DNA from: Psychrobacter immobilis
GTDB lineage: Bacteria > Pseudomonadota > Gammaproteobacteria > Pseudomonadales > Moraxellaceae
DNA length: 64,000 bases
Assembly (NCBI RefSeq): GCF_904846225.1
Contig: NZ_CAJGZJ010000006.1
Location: 1 to 64,000 of the forward strand
Direction of reading: 5' to 3'
Shown here: piece by piece, positions 41,251 to 51,122 of the stretch
How the letters are laid out: every line of letters begins with the position of its first letter
Position numbering within the stretch: the first letter of the stretch is position 1
Position numbers and translations under genes: made by a program
The notes under the pieces: generated by a model
What the model was told of the DNA's origin: nothing
The model's database searches: none
What the model saw: the letters and a program-made list of their open reading frames with translations, nothing else

Positions 41251-44200
41251 ATGAAAAGTATAATAGATATTCTTCCAATAGAAGATAAAGCAGTTTTAAT
41301 TCGAAGAATAAATAAACTTAAAAGAGATCCACGTGAATTTATTAAAGATTCCTATAAAAAACGTAGCTCTCAAGTAAGACATATTATTCCTATCAAATAT
41401 AAAAGTTCTAATGATTTTACTGTTATATCAGCTGTGTATAATGTTGAAAAATATCTCGAAGAATACTTTAGTAGCCTCACAAACCAGTCTGTTAGTTTTA
41501 GAAAGCATATTAAACTAATTTTAGTTGATGATGGATCTACTGACAAGTCATTAAACATAATTAATAAATGGAAAAAAAAATATCCGAATAATATATTTTG
41601 TATCAGTAAGGAAAATGGCGGACAAGCATCAGCTCGGAATCTAGGCTTAGATTATGTAAAAACTGAATGGATAACTTTTATAGATCCAGATGATTTTGTA
41701 TCATTAAATTATTTTCAGAAAGTTGATGAGTATCTATCTGATAAAAGAGAAATCTCTTTGGTTAGCTGTCCTTTTATATTTTATTATGAAGATTTAAAGA
41801 TTACTAAAGATAGTCATCCTTTAAGATATAGATTTTCAAAAAACAATAGAACACTAAAAATAAAAGATATGAATAAAGATGTACAGTTATCTGTTAACAG
41901 TGCTTTTTTTAGATATAGTTTAATAAAATCAAGTAATATATCTTTTAATGAGGATGTTAAACCGAATTTTGAAGATGCGAGATTCGTAGGTGACTATCTA
42001 TTAAATGATAATCAAAGTAATCAAATAGGCTTTATCTCTAAAGCGAGCTATTTTTATCGTAAAAGATCTGACGGAACATCTACTTTAGATGGCGCTTGGA
42101 AGAAGCCTACATTATTTACTACCGTAGTATCAGAAGGATGTTTAGAGCTATTAAAGTCATCTTATTTAGAGCTAGGTTATGTACCTATATATATACAGCG
42201 TACTGTTCTTTATCATCTCTCTTGGTACTTCAAGTATGTTGTAAATAATGAAAATGCATTAGATATATTAAGTGAGAGCGATAAGATTCTATTTGCTAGT
42301 TTATTAAAGGAAGTTTTTTCTTATATAGAAAATAAAACCATCATGGATTTTGAGTTGGCTGGTACTTGGTTTTTTCAGAAAGTAGCCTGGCTTGGTTCAC
42401 TGAAAAATGAAAAGCCTCCTTTTCAAATCGTTTATATTGAAGAAATAGATATAGAAAAGAAACAAGTTTTGCTTTATTACTTTACCTATTTTGATGTTTT
42501 GGAAAGTATAACTATAGGTAATAGAGATATAGTGCCTACTTACTATAAAGTAAAGCAGTTTGATTTTTTAAATGAAAATTATGTATATGAAAAAAGAATG
42601 TGGGTTTCTTATGATGACACTAATAGCGAAGATTATTTAAAAATAGCTATTGATGGAGACAATGCAATATTATCTTTATTAGGTAAAAAATATAATAAAG
42701 GTATTGAATTTCAAAAAATTATTAATAGCTTTAAATCTAAAAAATATATTAATGATAAAGATATTTGGGTAATGATGGATAGAGATACTCAAGCAGATGA
42801 TAATGCTGAGCACTTCTACAGATATATTCAAAATAATTATCCTGATAGAAAAATTTACTTCGCTCTGAGAAAGAATTCTCATGATTGGGAGCGCTTGAAT
42901 AAAGAAGGTTTTAATTTATTAGATTTTGGATCTTCTGAATTTGAAACTGTATTACTTAAAGCGAGTAAGCTCATTAGTAGCCATCTTGATCAGTATATTA
43001 ATGACTACTTTGGCGATGGTTTCGAGCATAGTAAGAAGTTTGTATTTTTACAGCATGGCATAACTATGAATGACCTATCGTCATGGGTAAATTCAAAGAA
43101 AAATTTACAATGTTTTATCACATCAACTGTTGATGAATATAAAGCTATTTCGAGTGACTATTCAAGATATAAACTATCTAAAAAAGAAGTCAACTTAACT
43201 GGTTTTCCTCGTCATGACAGTTTACTGAAAGGAAATGTAGTTGATAGCAATATACTATTAATTATGCCAACTTGGCGTAAGACGATAATTGGTGAGCCTA
43301 TAGATGGTAATTCAAGGGCTATTAATCATGATTTTTCTATTACAAACTATGCTACTCATATACAAAGCCTGTTAAATAGCATCGATTTGAAGAGTATTAT
43401 TGAAAATTACAATTATCGCGTTGTTTTTGCTCCCCATTTGAATATAGAGCCGTACTTAAATACTTTTAATATTCCAGATTATATCGAAGTTTGGCATTCT
43501 TCTAATGATGAAAATAGTATTCAAGAGCTTTTTCAGAAGTCTAAAATTATGATAACTGATTATTCTTCAGTGCACTTTGAGATGGCCTATTTAGATAAAG
43601 CAGTTCTTTACTATCAGTTCGATAAGGAGGATTTTTTCAAGGGAGGTCATGTTTTTTCACCTGGCTATTTTAGTTATGAAGAAAATGGCTTTGGGCCAGT
43701 AGTTGAGAGTGAAGAGTTATTATTAAAAGAGGTTGCTAAAATTATTGAAAACAATGGTGAACCTTTATATCCATATAGTAAGCGTATAGAAGATACTTTC
43801 CTTTTTAGGGATGCTAACAACTGTAAACGAGTCTATGAAAGTGTTATTGCACTTGACGAACCTGATAATTTAATAGACTTTGATATTATTTATCAATTCG
43901 CTAATCAAGCCTATAGTAACCAAGATTGGCAGTTAGTCGAATCGCGCAGTCAGTTACTAATCGAGCATGTAGGTAATGAATACGAGGAGTGGGCTAAATC
44001 TATATATATTGAGTCTCTATTTAATCAGCATGAGTTTTCAAAAATTATAGATTTTCTTAAAGCTAATTACAAAAAATCTCCAAAAATCATTAAGTTATGG
44101 GATATAAAGATAGCTTTTGAGACAGCTAATTGGTGGTTAGTAGTCAATGAAATGAGAAACTCTACTGAATTAAATATCCATGATCTAATTACACTAGCTT

Positions 44201-45048
44201 ACAGTGCTTCTAAAGTTAGTGATCATAAGGTATTGGATAAAGCTTTACTGGAGTTGAATAATAAAGAACTATCTGTGGTTCAGTTTTATATGCTAGATGC
44301 ATGGAAGTTAAGAGTGAACGAAGATTGGGAAAGTATTATTGAGTTTTTAAAAGATAAGGTTATTGAATTTAGTATTGATGAGCTTCGAATTTATCAACCT
44401 CAGGTACTAATGGCTGAAGCTTATCGTTATTTGGGTATGTACTTTGAGGCTCAGTCAAAATTAAGTAACTTTGAAAATCACACTTTACATAATCCAAGAT
44501 GTCGTATCGAGATTGCTAGATTAAGGTATGATCAGAGAGACTATTCCAAAGCCGTAATGCAGTATTATGGAGCGCATGATAAGAATATAGAGTTATTATC
44601 TGAATCTTATGCAGTTGAGTATGTTCAATCACTATTTAATGAGAATAAAATAGAAGAAGCAGTTGAGGCTATTGAACGTTTAAGTCTACTGTATCCTGAA
44701 AATAAAGAGTTAAAATTAATTCATCTTAACTCTTTTGCAAAAATGTCAAGATGGCGTGAGGTTATTGAAAAGTTCTCTAAAATTGAATTAGAACAGCAGG
44801 CTGAATTGATTTATCCCATAGTCTTAGCTAAGTATCGTTTAGGGTTTATTGATGAAGCTTATAGTGATTCTGTAAAGCCTACTGTAAAGCATTCTTATGA
44901 GTATTGGAGCTTGATAGGAGAAATAGCTTTATTAGTAGAGGATATAGAGTTGGCTAAATATTGTTATAAAGGTATGATAGCAATATACCCTGAGCATGAT
45001 AGTTCAAAAAATTGGATCAGATTTGATAGTTTGAAAAATAATTTGTGA
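41251..45048 (+). CDS. Multi-module capsule polymerase: GT2 + glycerophosphotransferase + TPR
   Basis: 1265-residue protein without signal peptide. Residues 20-38 carry the capsule-enzyme leader INKLKRDPREFIKDSYKKR. GT2 domain (about 55-300): FTVISAVYNVEKYL, DDG at 93-95, NGGQASARNLGL and DPDD at 145-148. A beta-rich linker leads to a CDP-glycerol glycerophosphotransferase (TagB/TagF-like) domain at about 505-850: QHGIT at 601, PTWRK at 673, TDYSS at 769. The last 390 residues are TPR-like helical repeats. The pairing suggests a teichoic-acid-like capsule of sugar and polyol-phosphate units. The gene is AT-rich and monocistronic (terminator follows). Polymer structure is inference. Confidence 0.88.
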   Translation: MKSIIDILPIEDKAVLIRRINKLKRDPREFIKDSYKKRSSQVRHIIPIKYKSSNDFTVISAVYNVEKYLEEYFSSLTNQSVSFRKHIKLILVDDGSTDKSLNIINKWKKKYPNNIFCISKENGGQASARNLGLDYVKTEWITFIDPDDFVSLNYFQKVDEYLSDKREISLVSCPFIFYYEDLKITKDSHPLRYRFSKNNRTLKIKDMNKDVQLSVNSAFFRYSLIKSSNISFNEDVKPNFEDARFVGDYLLNDNQSNQIGFISKASYFYRKRSDGTSTLDGAWKKPTLFTTVVSEGCLELLKSSYLELGYVPIYIQRTVLYHLSWYFKYVVNNENALDILSESDKILFASLLKEVFSYIENKTIMDFELAGTWFFQKVAWLGSLKNEKPPFQIVYIEEIDIEKKQVLLYYFTYFDVLESITIGNRDIVPTYYKVKQFDFLNENYVYEKRMWVSYDDTNSEDYLKIAIDGDNAILSLLGKKYNKGIEFQKIINSFKSKKYINDKDIWVMMDRDTQADDNAEHFYRYIQNNYPDRKIYFALRKNSHDWERLNKEGFNLLDFGSSEFETVLLKASKLISSHLDQYINDYFGDGFEHSKKFVFLQHGITMNDLSSWVNSKKNLQCFITSTVDEYKAISSDYSRYKLSKKEVNLTGFPRHDSLLKGNVVDSNILLIMPTWRKTIIGEPIDGNSRAINHDFSITNYATHIQSLLNSIDLKSIIENYNYRVVFAPHLNIEPYLNTFNIPDYIEVWHSSNDENSIQELFQKSKIMITDYSSVHFEMAYLDKAVLYYQFDKEDFFKGGHVFSPGYFSYEENGFGPVVESEELLLKEVAKIIENNGEPLYPYSKRIEDTFLFRDANNCKRVYESVIALDEPDNLIDFDIIYQFANQAYSNQDWQLVESRSQLLIEHVGNEYEEWAKSIYIESLFNQHEFSKIIDFLKANYKKSPKIIKLWDIKIAFETANWWLVVNEMRNSTELNIHDLITLAYSASKVSDHKVLDKALLELNNKELSVVQFYMLDAWKLRVNEDWESIIEFLKDKVIEFSIDELRIYQPQVLMAEAYRYLGMYFEAQSKLSNFENHTLHNPRCRIEIARLRYDQRDYSKAVMQYYGAHDKNIELLSESYAVEYVQSLFNENKIEEAVEAIERLSLLYPENKELKLIHLNSFAKMSRWREVIEKFSKIELEQQAELIYPIVLAKYRLGFIDEAYSDSVKPTVKHSYEYWSLIGEIALLVEDIELAKYCYKGMIAIYPEHDSSKNWIRFDSLKNNL

Positions 45049-45067
45049 CTTATAAGATAGAGATGGG

Positions 45068-45093
45068 AAGCTAGGCGTCTGCCTAGCTTTTTT
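45068..45093 (+). terminator. Terminator after the GT2/glycerophosphotransferase gene
   Basis: Perfect stem AAGCTAGGC / GCCTAGCTT with a GTCT loop and a T run. Confidence 0.9.
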
Positions 45094-45143
45094 ATTGAAA
45101 ATTATGAGCAGTACAACCTCGAGAAATATGAGAGGAGACAAAG

Positions 45144-46247
45144 ATGGAAGCATATAAACGTAAATTTAAAAAGCTAAGAAATAACCCTGGACCTTTCTTT
45201 CGGGATTATTTTAATAAACGCTACCCTGTCGTAAATACTGAGCTAGGTGTAGATGAAGCTATCGAAACTGCATTTGTAGAGTATTCCAATATTAATACTG
45301 TAGATATGCCTGATAACATGTCTATAGATATTGTATTTACTTGGGTAGATAATACTGATAAAGCATGGCAAAAGAAGTATGAGCAGTATAAAGCTAACAG
45401 TGAAAATACAAACCTAGGTCAGTATGCTACTGACAGTGCGCGCTTTGATAATCACAACGAGTTGTTCTATTCCCTAAAAGCTGTTAAAAAGTACTTACCT
45501 TGGGTTAGACAAATATATGTGATTACTGACAACCAAGTACCGAGTTGGTTAAGCAAAGTAAAAGGAGTCACTATTATCGACCATGCTGACATTATTGATA
45601 GTCAGTACTTACCAACCTTTAACTCACACGTTATCGAAGCTTTTTTGTACCGTATTCCTGATCTAGCAGAGAATTTCATTTACTTTAATGACGATGTATT
45701 TGTCGCTAAGGAATTGCCTCAGGAGCACTTTTTTTCCGCTAATAATATTAGCTCTTTATTCGTATCGACCAAAAACTTGTACGCTATGCAAAAGAAAGGA
45801 GTTGTCACTCCAACACTGAAAGCTTCATTGCAAAGTATTAAGCTACTAAAAAGACATTATCATTATAATATCGAAAACTCACTTATTCATACATACTTTC
45901 CATTAAAGAAATCTGGTTATGAAAAAGCATGGCAGCTTTTTGGTAAGGAAATAGAAGAATTTTTGCCAAATAGATTTCGTGGTCATAATGACATCAACAT
46001 GGCCTCGTTTTTAGTGCCTTGGCTACTATACTGTGAATCTAGAGCTATTGAAAAGGTTGATATTTGTTATTACTTTAATATCCGTTCACGCCATGCATTG
46101 ACACGTTATGAGAAGTTGCTGAAGCTAAAGAAATTAAATGCTTCACCTCATTCTTTTTGCGCGAACGACTTCAAGAGCGATAGTGAGAATAAGTTACCTG
46201 ATTATCATGAGCGTTTAATGAGTATGTTAAAGCGTTATTATAAGTAA
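45144..46247 (+). CDS. Stealth-family sugar-phosphotransferase (capsule)
   Basis: Stealth proteins transfer sugar-1-phosphate to build phosphodiester-linked capsules. CR1 is SIDIVFTWVDNTDKAWQKKY (from residue 60). CR2 is SARFDNHNELFYSLKAVKKY...IYVITDNQVPSWL. CR3 is LPTFNSHVIEAFLYRIPDLAENFIYFNDDVF. CR4 is FRGHNDINMASFLVPW. The N-terminus FKKLRNNPGPFFRDYFNKR is the same leader motif as in the preceding polymerase and in Neisseria capsule enzymes. GAGAGGAGA precedes ATG 45144. Length 367 is typical. It ends four bases from the opposed KpsC-type gene. Confidence 0.92.
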   Translation: MEAYKRKFKKLRNNPGPFFRDYFNKRYPVVNTELGVDEAIETAFVEYSNINTVDMPDNMSIDIVFTWVDNTDKAWQKKYEQYKANSENTNLGQYATDSARFDNHNELFYSLKAVKKYLPWVRQIYVITDNQVPSWLSKVKGVTIIDHADIIDSQYLPTFNSHVIEAFLYRIPDLAENFIYFNDDVFVAKELPQEHFFSANNISSLFVSTKNLYAMQKKGVVTPTLKASLQSIKLLKRHYHYNIENSLIHTYFPLKKSGYEKAWQLFGKEIEEFLPNRFRGHNDINMASFLVPWLLYCESRAIEKVDICYYFNIRSRHALTRYEKLLKLKKLNASPHSFCANDFKSDSENKLPDYHERLMSMLKRYYK

Positions 46248-46251
46248 AAAG

Positions 46252-47208
46252 CTACCACGAGCAATTATGATAATGACTTACAGCGTAAAATTTTTTAGCT
46301 GTATTAATTTCTATAGTTGCATAAAAAGGTCGCCCTAATACGGTGACCTTTTTGCCTCTCAATAGTGCTTCAAACCCACCTAATGAGGTAATCGTATAGA
46401 CATGATCGATGGTCTCCAAGGCATCGACCAAATGAATAGACTGAGTGAGAATAAGACAATCTAACTCAGTGAGGGTACTAATTATAGAAGGATCATCCAA
46501 AGTCATTGGATGTGGTTTTACGATGATTTGTGTGTCAGGGTTTTCTAAAATTGCTTTATTGACCACATCAAGTAAAGTAATACCAATGCCGCCACCGTAT
46601 TTCAATGAATCATCATAGGGTACTTGGCCTAATACCAAAATACGCTTTCTAGTCTTAATTCCATAGATTGGTACGATATCGACATAAGGTTGATGATTGT
46701 ATTTACTCACTCTATGAGAAACGTAATAATTGAGCATCTCTTGTGCTAGGGTCTCATCATAGCCACTCTGCTCAAAGTCAAAATTAGCAATTAAATCGGT
46801 CAAATCGTTTGGACGCGTGGTATCGAAGTAGGGTGCTTGACTATCCATCACGATAGATAATGGCGGCGCACCACTTTCATCATCAGGGCCAGAACGAATA
46901 AAACCATCTTCTAAAAAGAAAATATCTAGCTCTTGCTCGCGTATATATTCAATAAAATAATCAGGTGCTTTATAACCCCAGATATAAATAACCGGATTTA
47001 CCTTGTTGATAAAGGGTTTTAACCATAGATCGAAATAGCGCTGATCAAAGTGGCGCTGTATCTGAATATGAGACACTTCAAACACCCAATCGCCAACCAA
47101 ATGCTTCCATGGTTTCATACCGACGACCAAGGCTAAACGCTGTTTAGGCTGACGATAGTGTTGATAGTAGCCTAATAATAGTGGTCGGATATAAGCGTTA
47201 AATTTCAT
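46252..47208 (-). pseudogene. KpsC/KpsS-type capsule Kdo-transferase gene, 3'-truncated
   Basis: 318 residues matching one domain of the KpsC/KpsS family, which lays down the poly-Kdo linker anchoring capsule to lipid. Seen are FFLEDGFIRSGPDDESGAPPLS, YFDTTRPNDLTDL, RILVLGQVPYDDSLKYGGG, IIVKPHPMTL and VYTITSLGGFEALLRGKKVTVLGRPFYA. In the family the last motif continues GWGLT and some 40 or more residues. Here it breaks into an unrelated AT-rich tail (TIEINTAKKFYAVSHYHNCSW) and stops four bases from the convergent Stealth gene. I infer truncation when the cassette inserted. A short but active protein cannot be excluded; most of the fold is present. Confidence 0.75.
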
Positions 47209-47333
47209 AGTATGATTGATAGCAGTAGAGTAGATATATATTATGAGGTATTTATATTGGTAATGCTTTGTCGTTACCAGTATAGTTGCATTTATAAACG
47301 AATGACGAATTTTAAAGAGTAACGGTGTTTTTT

Positions 47334-48410
47334 ATGAAAAACAAGATATTAGTCACAGGCGGTGCAGGATATATTGGCTCGCATACTTGTATTGCACTCT
47401 ATCAGGCAGGCTATGACGTCTTAGTATACGACAATCTATCAAATAGTAGTCACGAAGCAGTAAATCGTGTTGCTAGTCTTATCGGTCAGCCAATTGACTT
47501 TGTTGAAGGTGATATCCGTGATGTGGTGTTACTTAGACAGGTTTTTTCTGACAATCAATTCTTCGGCGTCATCCATTTTGCCGGTCTTAAAGCCGTTGGA
47601 GAGTCAGTGGCCAAACCATTGATGTATTACGACAATAACGTTAGTGGCACGATTACCTTGTTAGAAGTCATGGAAGAGTATGACGTTAAAAATCTGGTAT
47701 TCTCATCGTCAGCGACGGTTTATGGTGACCCTGAAACCCTACCTATTGATGAGAGCTCGAAGCGTTCTTGTACCAATCCTTACGGACAAAGTAAACTGAC
47801 GGTCGAGCATATCTTAGAAGACCTAGCTGTATCTGATAAAAGCTGGAACCTCATTCCTTTGAGGTATTTTAATCCGGTAGGCGCACATCCATCAGGGCAG
47901 ATTGGTGAAGACCCTAACGATATCCCAAATAATTTAATGCCTTATATTTCTCAAGTAGCGGTCGGTAAACTGTCTAAGCTCAGTATCTTTGGTAATGACT
48001 ATCCAACCATCGATGGTACAGGGGTTCGTGACTTTATTCATGTCACTGATCTGGCACAAGGTCATGTTGCTGCGCTTGATTATTTAGAAAGTCAAACCAG
48101 TGTAGAAGATGATAGCTCAAATGAGAAAAATACGGATAATAAAAGCTCAATTGGTTTTTTACCCATTAATTTAGGTACGGGTAAAGGAACTTCTGTCTTA
48201 GAGCTAGTCACGGCATTTTCTAACGTATCGGAACAAGATATTCCTTATCAGTTTGTGAGCCGCCGTGCTGGTGATATAGCGAGCTGTTATGCTAGTGCTG
48301 ATAAAGCGCGGGATTTGTTAGGATGGCAAGCCAATTTATCAATTACCGACATGTGTCAAGATAGCTGGCGTTGGCAAAGTATGAACCCGAATGGCTATAA
48401 TATTGTTTAG
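47334..48410 (+). CDS. galE: UDP-glucose 4-epimerase GalE
   Basis: Interconverts UDP-glucose and UDP-galactose (or the N-acetyl forms) for surface sugars. NAD-binding VTGGAGYIGSHT at the N-terminus, GVIHFAGLKAVGES, SSSATVYGDP and the catalytic YxxxK in NPYGQSKLTVE are present. From ATG 47334 it has 358 residues, about 20 more than E. coli GalE, because of an Asp/Ser/Asn-rich insertion (TSVEDDSSNEKNTDNKSS) before the last domain. A GTG at 47325 is better spaced from AAAGAG and could be used. First of the precursor genes galE-galU-pgi. Confidence 0.96.
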   Translation: MKNKILVTGGAGYIGSHTCIALYQAGYDVLVYDNLSNSSHEAVNRVASLIGQPIDFVEGDIRDVVLLRQVFSDNQFFGVIHFAGLKAVGESVAKPLMYYDNNVSGTITLLEVMEEYDVKNLVFSSSATVYGDPETLPIDESSKRSCTNPYGQSKLTVEHILEDLAVSDKSWNLIPLRYFNPVGAHPSGQIGEDPNDIPNNLMPYISQVAVGKLSKLSIFGNDYPTIDGTGVRDFIHVTDLAQGHVAALDYLESQTSVEDDSSNEKNTDNKSSIGFLPINLGTGKGTSVLELVTAFSNVSEQDIPYQFVSRRAGDIASCYASADKARDLLGWQANLSITDMCQDSWRWQSMNPNGYNIV

Positions 48411-48467
48411 CTTTTTTTATAAAACATAACTTTCATCTCACTTTTCTTTTAAGACATTTTAAACATT

Positions 48468-49340
48468 ATGAAAAAAATCAATCACGCCGTTATTCCCGTT
48501 GCAGGTTTCGGCACACGTATGTTGCCATTGTCCAAATCTGTGCCAAAAGAGCTATTACCACTGGGCAATCGTCCTGCCATTCATTATGTGGTGGAAGAGG
48601 CGATAGCGGCTGGTATTAAGCACATCGTCTTGGTTGGTCACGCACAAAAAAGTGCGATCGAAAATTACTTTGATATCAATGCAGAGCTGGATAACCAGTT
48701 GCGCCAAAAAGGCAAAAATGAGCTGGCGGATAGCTTAAACTGGCTACCAGAAGATGTAACAGTTTCTATGATACGCCAAGGTAAGCCATTAGGTTTGGGT
48801 CATGCGGTACTCGCTGCTCGTCCCATTATTGGGGAACATGATTTTGCCGTAATGCTTCCAGATGTGGTGCTCGATCCTTTTGCGGGCAATATGGCTGCTG
48901 ATAACTTAGCCTTTATGATTGATGCCTTTGCCAAAGATAACCATTCTCAGATATTGGTCGATAAAGTCGCCGATGAGGACGTGCATAAGTATGGTATTGC
49001 TAAGCTTAGTGACAATAGTGATATGAATAATCAAGCAGATGTGAATGCTAGCTTTAGCGTCGCTGGTTTTGTAGAAAAGCCCAGTTTAGCTGATGCCCCT
49101 TCGCGTCTAGCGGTTGTCGGTCGTTATGTGTTTAGTAATCAAATTTTTGATTATTTGGCTAATACGACTGCTTCAGTCGGTGGTGAGATTCAGCTGACTG
49201 ATGCCATCGATGCTTTGATTAGTGAACATGGTGTCAATGTGACAACCATGTGCGGTGATAGTTATGATGCAGGTGATATGCGCTCTTATATGCAAGCCTT
49301 TATCTACTTTGCCCAACAACAACTAGACAATGATAAGTAG
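48468..49340 (+). CDS. galU: UTP-glucose-1-phosphate uridylyltransferase GalU
   Basis: Makes UDP-glucose from UTP and glucose-1-phosphate. The nucleotidyl-transfer signature GFGTRMLPLSKSVPKELLPL lies at residues 14-33. Further motifs are GHAVLAARPIIGEHDFAVMLPDV and FVEKPSLADAPSRLAVVGRYVF. 290 residues is typical. The stop is three bases before the pgi start, so the two are co-translated. Confidence 0.97.
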   Translation: MKKINHAVIPVAGFGTRMLPLSKSVPKELLPLGNRPAIHYVVEEAIAAGIKHIVLVGHAQKSAIENYFDINAELDNQLRQKGKNELADSLNWLPEDVTVSMIRQGKPLGLGHAVLAARPIIGEHDFAVMLPDVVLDPFAGNMAADNLAFMIDAFAKDNHSQILVDKVADEDVHKYGIAKLSDNSDMNNQADVNASFSVAGFVEKPSLADAPSRLAVVGRYVFSNQIFDYLANTTASVGGEIQLTDAIDALISEHGVNVTTMCGDSYDAGDMRSYMQAFIYFAQQQLDNDK

Positions 49341-49343
49341 CCG

Positions 49344-51035
49344 ATGAATAGTTCACTATCTTATAGTAACGACCTAGCTAGCAGTGAGATCAATAATCAC
49401 TATCCTAATGCACGTGGCTCTAAGCACTGGACAGATTTACAGCTGCACGCTGAGCAGTCTTGGTCGTTGGCGGAGTTGTTTGCGCAAGATAAGACTCGCA
49501 CTGAGCGTTTTAGTACGCAAGCAGGTGCGCTGTATATGGATTATAGCAAGCAGTGTATCAATGATGAGGTGCTAGCAAGCTTGCTCAATTTAGCAAATAG
49601 CTGTGATTTAAATGCCCGTATAAAAACTTTGATGCAAGGGGCGACAGTTAACACCAGTGAAGAGCGTGCGGCTCTGCATACAGCGCTACGTTTGCCTGAG
49701 GGCGCAAAACTGCAAGTAGGCTCTCAAGATGTGGTCAGTGATGTCCATAATAGTCTGGCGCAAGTAGCACGATTATCGCAGCGTATTCGCAGTGGTAATT
49801 GGCGTGGGTTCTCTGGAAAAGCAATCACTGATGTGGTTAATATCGGTGTTGGTGGCTCTGATTTAGGCCCATTAATGGCAGCTACGGCCCTTGATGAATG
49901 GGCAGATACTGACATTGTCGTCCACTTTGTCTCTAATATGGACGGTAGCCAACTTGATAATTTGCTCAAACGCCTAAATGCAGAGACCACGCTATTTATC
50001 ATTTCCTCTAAATCCTTTGGTACCGTTGATACGCTCTCTAATGCCAAAACCGCATTGTCATGGTTATTAGCTACGGCTACGCTACGGGCGGGCACTCAAG
50101 ACAGCGTCTTACGTCGGCATTTTATCGGTATATCTGCTAATAGTGAAAAAATGAGCGCCTGGGGAATTCATTCTGAGCATCAATTGCAATTATGGGATTG
50201 GGTCGGCGGTCGCTTCTCTTTATGGTCAGCGATTGGACTGGCGATTGCTATTCGTATTGGCATGCCGCAATTCCGTGAATTATTAGCGGGCGCACACAGT
50301 ATGGATGTGCATTTTGCTACGGTTGATTTTTCAGAAAATCTACCTGTATTATTAGGATTACTAGCGGTTTGGAATAGTACTTTTTTACATATTCATGCGC
50401 ATACGGTATTGCCTTATGATGGCCGCTTGGGCTATTTGCCTAGCTACTTAACTCAGCTTGAGATGGAAAGTAACGGCAAATCAGTTACTCACGGTGGCGA
50501 GCATGTCGACTACGATACTTGTCCTATTCTTTGGGGTGAGATTGGCTCTAATGCTCAGCATGCTTTTTATCAGCTGTTGCATCAAGGTACTCAGCATGTC
50601 TCTTGTGATTTTATTGCCTGCGTGCGTCATTATAGTGACGAAGCGCAAAATGCTTCACTGCAACATCAACATGAGTTATCGCTAGCCAATTGCTTAGCAC
50701 AAAGTCGAGTGCTGGCCTTTGGTAATGCGGCTATAGCTAACGTTGCAGACAGTTGTGAAGCCGATAAATATAAGCATTATCGTGGTAATCAGCCCTCGAC
50801 TACCTTATTAATAGATGAGCTTACACCGCACAGCTTAGGTGCTTTAGTAGCGCTGTATGAGCACAAAGTTTATGTGATGGCCAGCATCTGGGATATTAAC
50901 CCCTTTGATCAATGGGGCGTTGAGATGGGTAAGCAGATGGCAGAGTCGGTGTATCAGGCGCTACAAGACAGCAGTAGCAGCGTATTTGATACTTCTACCA
51001 ATCAGTTGCTGGCGCATATCAGACAACTGTCCTAA
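49344..51035 (+). CDS. pgi: Glucose-6-phosphate isomerase Pgi
   Basis: Interconverts glucose-6-phosphate and fructose-6-phosphate. Motifs include VVNIGVGGSDLGPLMA, FIISSKSFGTVDTLSNA, DWVGGRFSLWSAIGLAI, the catalytic Glu region QLEMESNGKSV and the His/Lys end motif INPFDQWGVEMGKQMA. The length of 563 is close to E. coli (549). Start ATG 49344 follows galU by three bases. In Acinetobacter capsule loci the same gene (gpi) sits beside galU. Confidence 0.97.
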   Translation: MNSSLSYSNDLASSEINNHYPNARGSKHWTDLQLHAEQSWSLAELFAQDKTRTERFSTQAGALYMDYSKQCINDEVLASLLNLANSCDLNARIKTLMQGATVNTSEERAALHTALRLPEGAKLQVGSQDVVSDVHNSLAQVARLSQRIRSGNWRGFSGKAITDVVNIGVGGSDLGPLMAATALDEWADTDIVVHFVSNMDGSQLDNLLKRLNAETTLFIISSKSFGTVDTLSNAKTALSWLLATATLRAGTQDSVLRRHFIGISANSEKMSAWGIHSEHQLQLWDWVGGRFSLWSAIGLAIAIRIGMPQFRELLAGAHSMDVHFATVDFSENLPVLLGLLAVWNSTFLHIHAHTVLPYDGRLGYLPSYLTQLEMESNGKSVTHGGEHVDYDTCPILWGEIGSNAQHAFYQLLHQGTQHVSCDFIACVRHYSDEAQNASLQHQHELSLANCLAQSRVLAFGNAAIANVADSCEADKYKHYRGNQPSTTLLIDELTPHSLGALVALYEHKVYVMASIWDINPFDQWGVEMGKQMAESVYQALQDSSSSVFDTSTNQLLAHIRQLS

Positions 51036-51122
51036 TAGTGCGATAAATATGCGCAGCATTTATACCAAGTTATATCAGTAATATAAATTATTACGAAAAT
51101 AAAAATACAAAAAGGTAGCGCT

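Noticed and set aside
39230..47208. Prophage or integrative element
   Set aside because: No integrase, attachment-site duplication, tRNA target or structural phage genes; the content is purely polysaccharide synthesis plus short MITE-like remnants.
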